Positions 27,965-36,470 of a stretch of 64,000 nt of DNA are shown in pieces. The DNA is from Treponema sp. Its GTDB lineage: Bacteria > Spirochaetota > Spirochaetia > Treponematales > Treponemataceae. A program made the position numbers and the translations under genes. The notes under the pieces are model-generated. The model had not been told where the DNA came from, made no database searches, and saw only the letters and a list, made by a program, of their open reading frames with translations. The DNA lies in assembly GCA_024402535.1 (NCBI GenBank), contig JAKSTN010000002.1, forward strand, positions 1 to 64,000, given 5' to 3'. Numbering within the stretch: position 1 is the first letter of the stretch; each line of letters starts with the position of its first letter.

Positions 27965-29086
27965 ATGTTCATGGAGACTTCAACTTTCACAATTAACTAC
28001 CCTGCAATCTGCGCGGGTACAGAAAAATCAGCTATTACATTCTACGACGGCACACCGGATCTTGTTTCACTTTATAAACCAGGTGAAGATAAAGGTGCCA
28101 GATATTTCTTTGTTACAGATGCAACTGTCGGCACTCTTCCATGCATGGAACCATTTGTACAGAAATTTGACGACGGAAAATGCGGAAACGACAGCCTTCT
28201 TATTCTGGGATCAGGCGAAAAATACAAAACAATTGATACAGTTCTTGAAATTATCCGTTCAGGTCTGGAACACGGTTTCAACAGAAAAGACATTTTCGTA
28301 GGAATCGGTGGCGGAGTAATCTGTGATATTACTGCATTTGCCGCATCAATTTTCAAACGCGGTGTAAAAGTTGAATTTGTTCCTACTACCCTTTTAGCAA
28401 TGGTTGATGCCAGTGTTGGCGGAAAAACAGGATGTGATTTTGACAACTACAAAAATATGATTGGTTCTTTCTATCCTGCAGCAAAACTTTCATATTTCCC
28501 TGAATTCATTCAGTATCTGCCGGAAAATCAGTTCAAATCTGGACTTGGAGAAGTTCTTAAAACAGCGGTTCTTTTTAACAAAGACCTTTACAACCTTCTC
28601 AAAGACGACAGTGAAAAAGTGCTGGCCCGCGACAAAGACACACTCATGAAAGTAATATCAGCATGTGTTGAGGCAAAAGGAAAAATCGTAGAAAAAGATT
28701 TCACTGAAAAAGGTGAACGTGCATTCCTGAACCTGGGACATACTTTCGGTCATGCATATGAAACAATCTGCGGACTTGGAAACGTAACTCATGGTGAAGC
28801 TGTAGCCTGGGGAATGGGCCGCATGGCAGCCCTCAGTGCTCATAAAGATTTCTGCATGGATTCATATAAACAGGAAATCTTCAGTCTTCTTGAAAAATAC
28901 GGATTTGATACAAGTTCTGTTCCACAGCGCATCCGTGGTGGCGGCATTGGAGAAAGATTCATTGAAGTAATGCGCCGTGACAAGAAAAATGAAACAAACA
29001 AAATCCGCGTAATCCTTCAAAAAGGTCTTTGCGATACATTTATTTCAGAAATAGAGGACAAAGATATTTTATATATCTTCAAATAA
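27965..29086 (+). CDS. aroB: 3-dehydroquinate synthase
   Basis: A 373-residue AroB, the second shikimate-pathway enzyme, converting DAHP to 3-dehydroquinate with NAD and a divalent metal. Visible motifs: GGGVICDITAFAAS for NAD binding, FVPTTLLAMVDASVGGKTG for the substrate loop, and metal ligands Glu in GLGEVLKTA and His in NLGHTFGHAYE and THGEAVAWGM. The start may be the first ATG at 27965 or the third codon ATG at 27971; neither has a strong ribosome site. It follows the small secreted gene by five bases and precedes the desulfurase by seven. Confidence 0.96.
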   Translation: MFMETSTFTINYPAICAGTEKSAITFYDGTPDLVSLYKPGEDKGARYFFVTDATVGTLPCMEPFVQKFDDGKCGNDSLLILGSGEKYKTIDTVLEIIRSGLEHGFNRKDIFVGIGGGVICDITAFAASIFKRGVKVEFVPTTLLAMVDASVGGKTGCDFDNYKNMIGSFYPAAKLSYFPEFIQYLPENQFKSGLGEVLKTAVLFNKDLYNLLKDDSEKVLARDKDTLMKVISACVEAKGKIVEKDFTEKGERAFLNLGHTFGHAYETICGLGNVTHGEAVAWGMGRMAALSAHKDFCMDSYKQEIFSLLEKYGFDTSSVPQRIRGGGIGERFIEVMRRDKKNETNKIRVILQKGLCDTFISEIEDKDILYIFK

Positions 29087-29093
29087 TTGAATT

Positions 29094-30272
29094 ATGACCG
29101 ACGTTTCACGCTATTTTGACTGGGCTGCAACAAGCCCTCAGGATAAAGATATTCTCAATGAAGCCCTGGCGGCTACTGTTTCGTCCTGGGGAAATCCTTC
29201 AAGTGTTCATAAAGCAGGAAAAGAAGCCCGCACAATTCTTGAAGAAGCCCGCACTTCCTGTGCAAAAACTCTTGGCGTAAAACCTGAAACTATTTATTTT
29301 ACTTCCGGCGGAACAGAAAGTGACCAGCTGGCTCTTCTTTCTGTCCTTACGAAACCTGTAAAAGGAACTGTTTTAATCAGTTCAATTGAACATCCTGCTA
29401 TCCGTGAACAGGCTCTTATTTTGAAAAAGTGCGGATGGAATGTAGAAACATTAAAAGCAGACAAACTTGGAATCATAACACCGGAAACAGTTGCTGAAAG
29501 CCTGACTGACGACACTCATCTGGTCTGTGTCATGGCAGTAAACAACGAAACAGGTATAATTCAGCCAATTAAAGAAATAGCTGACATTATTACAGAAAAA
29601 ACAAAAGGCAAACGCCGTCCAAAATTCCACGTTGACTGTGTACAGGCTGCAGGAAAAATTCCGCTGGATATCACTTACCCAGGAATTGACAGTGCAGCTT
29701 TCAGCGCCCATAAAATCTGCGGACCTAGAGGAATCGGTATTCTTTACCTTAAAGAAGCTACAGAAAGTTTCCTTCGTGGCGGTGGACAGGAAAAAGGAAT
29801 CCGAAGCGGAACAGAAAATGTATTCGGAGCCCTTGCCTTCTCTAAAGTTCTTGAAAAATACTTCATTTCTGATGAAAACAAGACTGCTTTGGATCATTAC
29901 AAAACAAGTATGGAATGCACCAGAAAGTTTATAGACCGCCTTGCCTCTCTCAAAGGCTGTTCAATTGTTCCGGAAGGACGTCTTGATAAAGAAAACGACA
30001 AATTTTTCAGTCCTTATGTTGTACAGGCTGCATTTAAGAATATTCCAGGACAGGTTATGCTGAGAGCTTTGGACGCCCGGGACATCTGTATTTCTACAGG
30101 AAGTGCCTGTTCAACAAAAAAGGCAAACAGACCTGTTCTTGAAGCTATGCATATTCCGGGAGACATCCGTGAAAGTGCGGTACGTTTCAGTTTTGGACCT
30201 CTTACAAAACCAGAAGATATTGATGCACTTTTTGAAGCTGTTTCAGAAGTGAACGGCACATTCAATAAATAA
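29094..30272 (+). CDS. cysteine desulfurase (NifS/IscS family)
   Basis: A 392-residue PLP enzyme that converts cysteine to alanine and an enzyme-bound persulfide for iron-sulfur clusters and tRNA thiolation. The PLP-binding region is FSAHKICGPRGIG with Lys as Schiff base; TSGGTESD and the GNPSS.H motif also bind cofactor. The active-site Cys is in STGSACST, within an IscS/NifS-type loop. No dedicated scaffold gene is next to it. It belongs to the short aroB operon. Whether it serves NifU-type or tRNA-modification partners cannot be told from this window. Confidence 0.94.
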   Translation: MTDVSRYFDWAATSPQDKDILNEALAATVSSWGNPSSVHKAGKEARTILEEARTSCAKTLGVKPETIYFTSGGTESDQLALLSVLTKPVKGTVLISSIEHPAIREQALILKKCGWNVETLKADKLGIITPETVAESLTDDTHLVCVMAVNNETGIIQPIKEIADIITEKTKGKRRPKFHVDCVQAAGKIPLDITYPGIDSAAFSAHKICGPRGIGILYLKEATESFLRGGGQEKGIRSGTENVFGALAFSKVLEKYFISDENKTALDHYKTSMECTRKFIDRLASLKGCSIVPEGRLDKENDKFFSPYVVQAAFKNIPGQVMLRALDARDICISTGSACSTKKANRPVLEAMHIPGDIRESAVRFSFGPLTKPEDIDALFEAVSEVNGTFNK

Positions 30273-30277
30273 TCGAC

Positions 30278-30306
30278 TTGCAAACAATTACAATAAATGT
30301 TATTGT
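30278..30306 (+). promoter_or_regulatory. candidate promoter of the PUR-domain gene
   Basis: TTGCAA at 30278-30283, 17 bases, TATTGT at 30301-30306. It leaves a leader of about 65 bases ending in a strong AAGGAG ribosome site before the ATG at 30379. Confidence 0.45.
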
Positions 30307-30378
30307 TTTCATATCATTTCAAGGGAAGGACTTCGCACACAAAAGGCTTTCCCGTAACTTTATTCAAGGAGAACCACT

Positions 30379-30783
30379 ATGGGAGCACGCGGAGAACTTT
30401 TCACAACTCAGGTCACATTAGACAACAGATCTTATTTTTTCAACGTTAAAGAAAACAGAACAGGCGATGTTTTTCTTCAGATTGTAGAAAGCAAAAGCAA
30501 AGACGGCGGCGATTTTGACCGTCACCAGATCGCTATTTTCGCTGAAGACATGCAGAAATTCTTCCAGGGAATGGAAAAATCTCTGAACTTCATCGAAAAA
30601 GACCGCAAAAACCGTCAGAAGATTGCCCGCGAAAAGAAAGAAGCTAAAGAAAAGGCTGCAAAAAAGGTTTACCGCGTAAAATCTGAAGATGGCGCTAAAG
30701 AAGAAGGCCCTAAAAAGACTGGACGTATTCACGTTGTTTCAAAACGCAAGGTTGAGGAAGCAGCTGAAAAATCAGAAGAATAA
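30379..30783 (+). CDS. PUR-alpha-like (DUF3276) nucleic-acid-binding protein
   Basis: A 134-residue protein. Residues 1-75 form a PUR repeat (GELFTTQVTLDNRSYFFNVKENRTGDVFLQIVES pattern, split strands then a helix with FAEDMQKFFQGM). The tail from about 75 is very Lys/Glu-rich with RIHVVSKRKVEEAAEKSEE at the end, typical of flexible basic nucleic-acid contacts. The Borrelia relative BpuR binds DNA and RNA and affects gene expression, so a similar nucleoid or translational role is likely here. The ribosome site CAAGGAGA is strong and the codon use favours high expression. Its stop abuts the rnhB stop on the other strand. Confidence 0.88.
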   Translation: MGARGELFTTQVTLDNRSYFFNVKENRTGDVFLQIVESKSKDGGDFDRHQIAIFAEDMQKFFQGMEKSLNFIEKDRKNRQKIAREKKEAKEKAAKKVYRVKSEDGAKEEGPKKTGRIHVVSKRKVEEAAEKSEE

Positions 30784-31365
30784 TTAATACTTGAATGATA
30801 GACGCTGGACAGGCGATGGACCAATCCTACGGCAAGTTTCCCTGTGAGCTTTCGTAGGATATCCTTTGTGCTTTGCATATCCGTATTCAGGATACAAGGC
30901 ATCCAGTTCCAGCATAATCCTGTCTCGGCAAGTTTTGGCAAGAATACTTGCAGCCATAACTTCCGGATACTTCCCGTCGGCCTTTGGCTCGGCCCGACAA
31001 GAAAAAGAAACATCGGGACATTTTGTTCCGTCTGTAATCCCCTCTAAAACATAATCACTTACGTTATTTTTATCGCACCACTCTGGAAGTTTTGAAAGCA
31101 TCTGTTCATAGGCAAGTTTCATGGCAAGAAGACTTGCCTGAAGAATATTGATTTCATCGATTTGTTTGTGATCAACAATTCCAATTCCCCAAAGGGCTTT
31201 TTCTTTTATTATTATTTCTGCCGCTTCACGTTTTTTTTCCGAAAGCTTTTTCGAATCGTTAAGAATTTCAAAAGGGAAATCAGAAGGAAGAATTACACAG
31301 CCCGCAGTTACAGGACCTGCAAGAGGTCCCCGCCCTGCCTCATCAAAACCAACAGTTAAAATCAT
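30784..31365 (-). CDS. rnhB: ribonuclease HII
   Basis: A 193-residue RNase HII that nicks RNA-DNA hybrids and single ribonucleotides in DNA. DEAGRGPLAGPV at 8-19 supplies Asp8 and Glu9. NDSKKLSEKKRE follows. The third acidic residue is in the TDGTKCP stretch, slightly longer than the usual VDG motif, and the last is in SILAKTCRDR. It directly follows the beta-helix gene (TAA-ATG, no gap) and converges on the PUR gene with the two stop codons abutting and no room for a terminator. Confidence 0.95.
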   Translation of the reverse strand: MILTVGFDEAGRGPLAGPVTAGCVILPSDFPFEILNDSKKLSEKKREAAEIIIKEKALWGIGIVDHKQIDEINILQASLLAMKLAYEQMLSKLPEWCDKNNVSDYVLEGITDGTKCPDVSFSCRAEPKADGKYPEVMAASILAKTCRDRIMLELDALYPEYGYAKHKGYPTKAHRETCRRIGPSPVQRLSFKY

Positions 31366-33432
31366 TTAGAAACCCTGTACTCTGTTTGAATTCTGGCTGA
31401 TTTTTGAATTTTCATCACAGAAGACTGGCTGAACGGAACCTGTTCCACGTTTAATATCGGCACTGAAATCATTATTATTCAAATACCCTTCTGTATTAAA
31501 AAATTCTGCAATACGGCCAAGAGTTCCTGTTACACGGAAAGAAGAATTCTCACAGGTTGCTTTAGAATCTCTTGCAGATACTGCAACAGCAGTGTCACCT
31601 ACAAGTGCTATACGACTGTTTCTGATTGTAAGGCGTGTATTTAGTGATGAAATAAAAGACGAATAAACCTGAGCAGTAACAGTAGCCGCTGAATCAGCAA
31701 TACGAATTACAGAATTCAAGCCGTCTGCAAAAGTTGCATTTCTGTTTCCACTGAAAACAATCTCACTGTTATCAATTGAAAGGACACTGTTTTCAAGTTT
31801 CAAAAGTGCAGCAGTTCCTGATTTTGCTCCGGAATTGTTTTTTGTAATGCGGACATTTGAAAGCTGCAGAGTTGAATTACGTACAACCAGATAACTGTTG
31901 GCAGGAAATTCTATTACCGCATTCTCAGCGCCTTTTATATCGCAGTTAATGTCCATGTCAGTCTTACCTTCAGGCATACAGATTTTGCCCTTCAAAATAA
32001 GATTAACAGAACGATATTTTCCCATTAAGTCGATACTCTGTTTAAAATTTGTAAACGGATGCTCTTTGGAACCATTTGCAACAGCAGGATCTGCATCTGA
32101 ATCAAAATAGAAACTGTAACTGTCTATTATTACTGAATATTCAGAAACATCACTTTTCATGTCGCCTGAAACAGAATATGCAAGTACTTTATAATAAACA
32201 GGCTTATCACTGTTTGACTGAAGAATCAAATCAGTATTGCTTGAAGACCGTGTAAAATCAGCCGGATAAACTGAATTAAAAACAGGAGAATCTTTTGAGT
32301 AATCTGAATCTTCAAGAACCAGAGGGTCGCTTACAGCAATATAAAGGTCAGCGCCTCTTGAAGTACGAACATTCAGATTAACAGTTCCACGGGCATGAAA
32401 TGTAGGACTGGAACTTTTGAAAACAGGATAAGAAGGCAGTCTTTTATCTACTTCATATTCAGTGTGGAGCACACCCTGATAAACAGAATCTGAATAAACT
32501 GCAATATCAAGTTTTTTATTTATATAATCGCCGGAAAAAGTATCGGCTACAAGTTCTGTATAAAGCTCATAGAACGGATAATCTTTCTGACTGATTGTCA
32601 TTGAATATGAATCATCTCCGTCAAGAAAGAAAGAAACGCTTCCGTTACTGTTAGTAACGGATTTTAATTCAGGTAAAGGAGGAAGCTCATAGAATTCAAT
32701 AGGATTACCAACATCAAAAGCAACATCCTGCCAGTAAATTACATGGCTTACAGATCTGTCCAAAGTTCGTGAAGCCGATGGAAGAATCCAGTATTCATCA
32801 TCAATTCTGAAAAGAAGATTAGGATCATCAAATATAATTTCATTCCAGTTAACAATGGTAAACGGAAGGTCACGGCGAGAAAAACTTCCAGTACTTTTTG
32901 GATTCGCCCTGATAATAAAACGCCAGAAATAATTTCCGTCAGTTACAGTACATGGAAGAAATCTTGTTAATGAACATTTCTCCGAATAAGAAAGTTTTTT
33001 CCCGGGATTATAATTTTCCGCATTCAATTCAAAGGTGTAACGAAGTTTTGAAGGAATATTGATTTCAGAACCAGAAAAATAATTCAGAATTCCTGTTTCA
33101 AAAAAAGAATAAACAAATGTACGGCATTCATCTTCTTCTGGATAAAATGGTTTTACTGAAAATTTAATTTCCGTTCTTTCTTCGAACCCGCGGGTAACCA
33201 TTACAGTTATATCTCCTGTCATATCAATCAGCACAGGACCGTCATAAGCGAACCCTGCAACTTCAGGATTTTCGCCGTTGAGAGAATAGAAATAATCTGC
33301 ACCGTCTTCCGTATCAATAAGAAGCATCTGTTTATTAGCCCATGTTCCAGGAACAGGACTAATAACTTTTATCTGAGCCCAGAGAAAAGTTGAACAGAAA
33401 ACTGTAAATAAAACTCCAAAAAACTTTTTCAT
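31366..33432 (-). CDS. secreted beta-helix protein with chitobiase-like N-terminal domain, unknown function
   Basis: A 688-residue exported protein: signal peptide ending TFLWAQ, then a domain with YSLNGENPEVAGFAYDGP resembling the C-terminal sandwich of chitobiase (about 30-90), long beta-rich middle segments, and from about 500 a right-handed parallel beta-helix with successive N-S-x-L/I rungs (VVRNSTLQLSNVRI, ENSVLSIDNSEI, LTIRNSRIAL). Beta-helices often bind or cut polysaccharides, but I see no lyase catalytic residues. It may be a surface or periplasmic scaffold. It starts 33 bases after the phosphoribosyltransferase gene and abuts rnhB. Confidence 0.75.
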   Translation of the reverse strand: MKKFFGVLFTVFCSTFLWAQIKVISPVPGTWANKQMLLIDTEDGADYFYSLNGENPEVAGFAYDGPVLIDMTGDITVMVTRGFEERTEIKFSVKPFYPEEDECRTFVYSFFETGILNYFSGSEINIPSKLRYTFELNAENYNPGKKLSYSEKCSLTRFLPCTVTDGNYFWRFIIRANPKSTGSFSRRDLPFTIVNWNEIIFDDPNLLFRIDDEYWILPSASRTLDRSVSHVIYWQDVAFDVGNPIEFYELPPLPELKSVTNSNGSVSFFLDGDDSYSMTISQKDYPFYELYTELVADTFSGDYINKKLDIAVYSDSVYQGVLHTEYEVDKRLPSYPVFKSSSPTFHARGTVNLNVRTSRGADLYIAVSDPLVLEDSDYSKDSPVFNSVYPADFTRSSSNTDLILQSNSDKPVYYKVLAYSVSGDMKSDVSEYSVIIDSYSFYFDSDADPAVANGSKEHPFTNFKQSIDLMGKYRSVNLILKGKICMPEGKTDMDINCDIKGAENAVIEFPANSYLVVRNSTLQLSNVRITKNNSGAKSGTAALLKLENSVLSIDNSEIVFSGNRNATFADGLNSVIRIADSAATVTAQVYSSFISSLNTRLTIRNSRIALVGDTAVAVSARDSKATCENSSFRVTGTLGRIAEFFNTEGYLNNNDFSADIKRGTGSVQPVFCDENSKISQNSNRVQGF

Positions 33433-33465
33433 TCAATCAAAAAACTTTAATTAATTTATTCAGTC

Positions 33466-34077
33466 TTATTTTCCAAGGACTTTCAGAATTTCTCTCAATT
33501 CTGGATCATCCTTGTAATAATGTTCTTCAAGCTCTTCTGCTTCAAGACCAACAAGTTCATGGCTCATATAATGAATCCATCTGTTTTCGTCCGGACTGTT
33601 AATTTCAAACTTACGGCAGTAATAGTCAGGCTGGATTGGAAGCTGTGTTTCATGATATGTGAAATATTTATAATCATGAACTACAACTTTAATATCTTCA
33701 CGTGGCATACCACGGCTGTTCATAAGAGTTTCTACCAGACAGTTGATTGTATTACCTGAGTCAAAAATATCATCAATCAAAAGAATCTTGTCACCAGGGC
33801 GAAGATTCTCAGGAGGATATGTCCATCCGTCAATAAATACCTTTGTATGCTGAGCAATATCAGAATATGAACGGGCTACAACTCCCGCGTAAAGAACAGG
33901 ATGAAATCCATCTCTCTTAGAAAGGATTTTGAAATATTCACTTATTACGTTTGCCATGTAAGCACCGCCACGAAGTGAACAGTAAATAACATCAGGAATA
34001 AATCCATCCTGGTAGATTTTATGAGCAAGTTTCAGCGCATTATTGCGAACAACATTATATGGTAAAAATTCTTTCAT
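33466..34077 (-). CDS. purine phosphoribosyltransferase (hypoxanthine or xanthine-guanine type)
   Basis: A 203-residue type I phosphoribosyltransferase. The PRPP-binding motif is ILLIDDIFDSGNT near residue 97, and the pyrophosphate loop region is IYCSLRGGAYMA near 31. The fold salvages a purine base to its nucleotide using PRPP. Substrate choice (hypoxanthine, guanine or xanthine) cannot be fixed from sequence alone. The C-terminus is acidic and longer than in the shortest homologues. The ATG has AAAGG immediately upstream and a TTGAAA-18-TATAAT promoter that overlaps the end of the DinG-like gene. Confidence 0.85.
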   Translation of the reverse strand: MKEFLPYNVVRNNALKLAHKIYQDGFIPDVIYCSLRGGAYMANVISEYFKILSKRDGFHPVLYAGVVARSYSDIAQHTKVFIDGWTYPPENLRPGDKILLIDDIFDSGNTINCLVETLMNSRGMPREDIKVVVHDYKYFTYHETQLPIQPDYYCRKFEINSPDENRWIHYMSHELVGLEAEELEEHYYKDDPELREILKVLGK

Positions 34078-34084
34078 AACCTTT

Positions 34085-34114
34085 ATTATAAATCAATAAG
34101 TAATTACCTTTCAA
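34085..34114 (-). promoter_or_regulatory. promoter of the phosphoribosyltransferase gene
   Basis: TTGAAA at 34114..34109 (overlapping the DinG-like stop codon), 18 bases, TATAAT at 34090..34085, seven bases to ATG. AAAGG lies between the -10 box and ATG, too close to both for a normal leader. Confidence 0.6.
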
Positions 34115-36222
34115 GCATCAAGGAATGTACGTACATTTCTTACAGTATCCTGAAATGAATCATAAGTACGACGGCATTCTGGAACGCTGGCTGCAAAAAT
34201 TGAGCCGTATCTTTTTTCATATATGCGGCGGTCCAGTACCACAACTGCTCCACGGTCACTGCATGTTCGTATAAGACGTCCTACTCCCTGACGGAATTTT
34301 ATTACCGCTTCAGGAACTGAAAGCTCCATAAAGCTGTTTCCACCCCGATTTTCTATGGCTTCGCTTCTTGCCATAAATACAGGATCATTTGGTACGCTGA
34401 AAGGAAGCTTTACAATTATTACCTGAGAAAGAGATTCGCCGGGAACATCAACTCCCTGCCAGAATGAATCAGTAGCAAAAAGAACACTGTTGCTTTCGTT
34501 TTTAAAAGTTTCAAGAAGACGTGCATTGTCATCATCACCCTGCTTTAAGATCTTTCCTGTAAACCCACGAAGCTGAAGACTTACAGTATTGTGACAGCTT
34601 TTAAGGGAATCATAAGAAGTAAAAAGCACAAGAGTTCTTCCACGGGCTGCATCTATAAGTTTTGTAACGGCCATTTCAGTAAACTGCTGGAATTCCGGTC
34701 TGTCCGACAAAGGCGCATCATTAGGAACTGCAAAAAGCATATTATGTTTGTATGGGAAAGGCGACTCAAAATCTCTGGCAATAATACGATCTTTATCTGC
34801 AAATGAAAGGCCCGTACGGTTCATCCAGTAAGCATAACTGTTCCCTGTTCTAAGAGTTGCTGAAGTACATATTACAGAACGCATAGGTTCAAACACACCC
34901 TCATTCATAAGGCCTGCAATATCCAGAGGTGTTGATGTGAATGTTGTATAAAAAGGATTTCCATCTTTCGCCATATCAGGAGGAAGCTTTCTCTTTTGAA
35001 TCCAGTATACATTTCCACGATGTTCATTCCACACAGTAAAGCCCTGAAGAAGAACAACAAAGCGTTCCAGATTACGCCCCAAAGATTTTGTTTCCCAATA
35101 ACTTGGAGTATCACGGTCTTCTTCTGCAACGCCTTCCAGTACAGAGTTTACAATTCCGGTAAACTTTCCAAGACTGTGTTTCAGATCAACTATGCAGCTG
35201 AGAACAGGACCAAAGTTTCTTTCTGTAACTTCATACAGTCTCATATTATAATCCCGCTGCAAAAGATCCTGGGCCGCCGTTTCAAGTTTCACCATGTCAT
35301 TTTTAATCTGGGTTGTAAGCTCATAACAGTCATGAATTTTTTCTTCATTTGAAGACATAACGGCAACATTAAGAAGATGCCCGTTTTCTGAATTCTTACG
35401 TTTTCTATAAAGCTGATTCATTACTTTATTGATTTTATATCGATTGAAACTTTCACTGAAAAAACTTGTAGCAGCACTTTCTATGCCATGGGCTTCATCA
35501 AAAACAATACGGTTATAAGGCGGAAGAACAACTGCATTTTCATAACCGCCACCGTTCATACGGGCCTCAATATCAGCAAAAAGAAGATGATGATTTACTA
35601 CTATAAGATTTGCATCCTGAGCTTCTTTTCGAACTTTCATTACAAAACAGTCTGAAAAGAACGGACACTTGTTTCCCATACAGGCGTCACTCTCCGAGTT
35701 CACTCGGGTCCATACACTTTCGGACGGCATAGAAGTCATATCACTTTTACTTCCTGTAGAACTTGTTTTTGCCCATTCTGCAATCATCTGTATTTTTTCA
35801 TTGTCTTCTTCGAAAAGATCTGGCATCAAAGCGGCATCCTGAAGACGGCGTTTACAGATATAATTCTGACGTCCTTTCATCAGAACATATTTGATTTTTT
35901 TCCCGATTATTTTTTCAACGGCAGGAATATCCTTGTCACAAAGCTGACTCTGAAGATTTATAGTTCCTGTGGAGATGATTACTTTTTCATTATTTTTCAA
36001 AGCCCAGACAGCAGCAGGAACAAGATAAGCATAGGATTTTCCAACACCTGTTCCCGCTTCAAATGCACCAAGCTTATTCTGGTTAAAGGCAACTGCAATT
36101 GATTTTAGAAGTTCAATCTGACTTTTTCTTTCTTCAAAGTTTTCATACATTAAAGAAAGCGGTCCGCCTGCACTGATATAGGAAGCAGATTCTTCTACAT
36201 TCAGTTCTTTGTATTCACCCAT
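34111..36222 (-). CDS. DinG-family (XPD-like) ATP-dependent DNA helicase
   Basis: A 703-residue superfamily-2 helicase. Walker A is FEAGTGVGKSYAYL near 57-70, the iron-sulfur cysteines appear in YICKRR, DACMGNKCPFFSDC, DEAH-box is FDEAHGIE, and helicase motifs V-VI are ATDSFWQGVDVPGE and FRQGVGRLIR. The family unwinds DNA 5' to 3', including R-loops and forked substrates. No exonuclease domain is fused. The start has GGGGA about eight bases upstream, the second of two GGGG tracts. It lies downstream of tRNA-Glu and its terminator. Confidence 0.92.
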   Translation of the reverse strand: MGEYKELNVEESASYISAGGPLSLMYENFEERKSQIELLKSIAVAFNQNKLGAFEAGTGVGKSYAYLVPAAVWALKNNEKVIISTGTINLQSQLCDKDIPAVEKIIGKKIKYVLMKGRQNYICKRRLQDAALMPDLFEEDNEKIQMIAEWAKTSSTGSKSDMTSMPSESVWTRVNSESDACMGNKCPFFSDCFVMKVRKEAQDANLIVVNHHLLFADIEARMNGGGYENAVVLPPYNRIVFDEAHGIESAATSFFSESFNRYKINKVMNQLYRKRKNSENGHLLNVAVMSSNEEKIHDCYELTTQIKNDMVKLETAAQDLLQRDYNMRLYEVTERNFGPVLSCIVDLKHSLGKFTGIVNSVLEGVAEEDRDTPSYWETKSLGRNLERFVVLLQGFTVWNEHRGNVYWIQKRKLPPDMAKDGNPFYTTFTSTPLDIAGLMNEGVFEPMRSVICTSATLRTGNSYAYWMNRTGLSFADKDRIIARDFESPFPYKHNMLFAVPNDAPLSDRPEFQQFTEMAVTKLIDAARGRTLVLFTSYDSLKSCHNTVSLQLRGFTGKILKQGDDDNARLLETFKNESNSVLFATDSFWQGVDVPGESLSQVIIVKLPFSVPNDPVFMARSEAIENRGGNSFMELSVPEAVIKFRQGVGRLIRTCSDRGAVVVLDRRIYEKRYGSIFAASVPECRRTYDSFQDTVRNVRTFLDA

Positions 36223-36250
36223 TTATATTTCCCCAAAACCCCAAAAGGGC

Positions 36251-36279
36251 AAAAAAAAACCTGCTCTTTCAAGCAGGTT
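36251..36279 (-). terminator. terminator of tRNA-Glu
   Basis: AACCTGCT and AGCAGGTT arms with a short loop, followed on the minus strand by nine T residues, seven bases after the tRNA. Confidence 0.88.
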
Positions 36280-36285
36280 ATCTAG

Positions 36286-36357
36286 CATCTCCTAGCAGAA
36301 TTGAACTGCTGTTGTCGGGATGAAAACCCGATGTCCTAACCACTAGACGAAGGAGAC
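36286..36357 (-). tRNA. tRNA-Glu (anticodon TTC)
   Basis: A 72-base cloverleaf: acceptor GTCTCCT pairs with AGGAGAT (a G-U first pair), the D arm is the typical GTCTAGTGGTTAGGAC, anticodon stem TCGGG/CCCGA with loop TTTTCAT and anticodon TTC, T stem AGCAG/CTGCT with TTCAATT loop, discriminator G. CCA is not encoded. It reads GAA and GAG; in many bacteria glutamyl-tRNA also feeds tetrapyrrole synthesis. Confidence 0.97.
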
Positions 36358-36386
36358 ATACAAGTCATTTCGTGACTGATGTTGAT

Positions 36387-36470
36387 AATATATAGGAATG
36401 CTTGATTTATGTCAACAGTAAAAAATAATTTTTTTTAAAATTTTTTACTTTTTTTTCATAATTTTTTACA
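36387..36470 (-). promoter_or_regulatory. tRNA-Glu promoter with upstream A/T tracts
   Basis: TTGACA at 36415..36410, 17 bases, TATATT at 36392..36387. The string TATATATTATCAACA around the -10 box is identical to the tRNA-Lys promoter. T runs on the plus strand from about 36420 to 36470 repeat at roughly helical spacing, as upstream of tRNA-Lys and at the left edge of the window. Confidence 0.78.
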
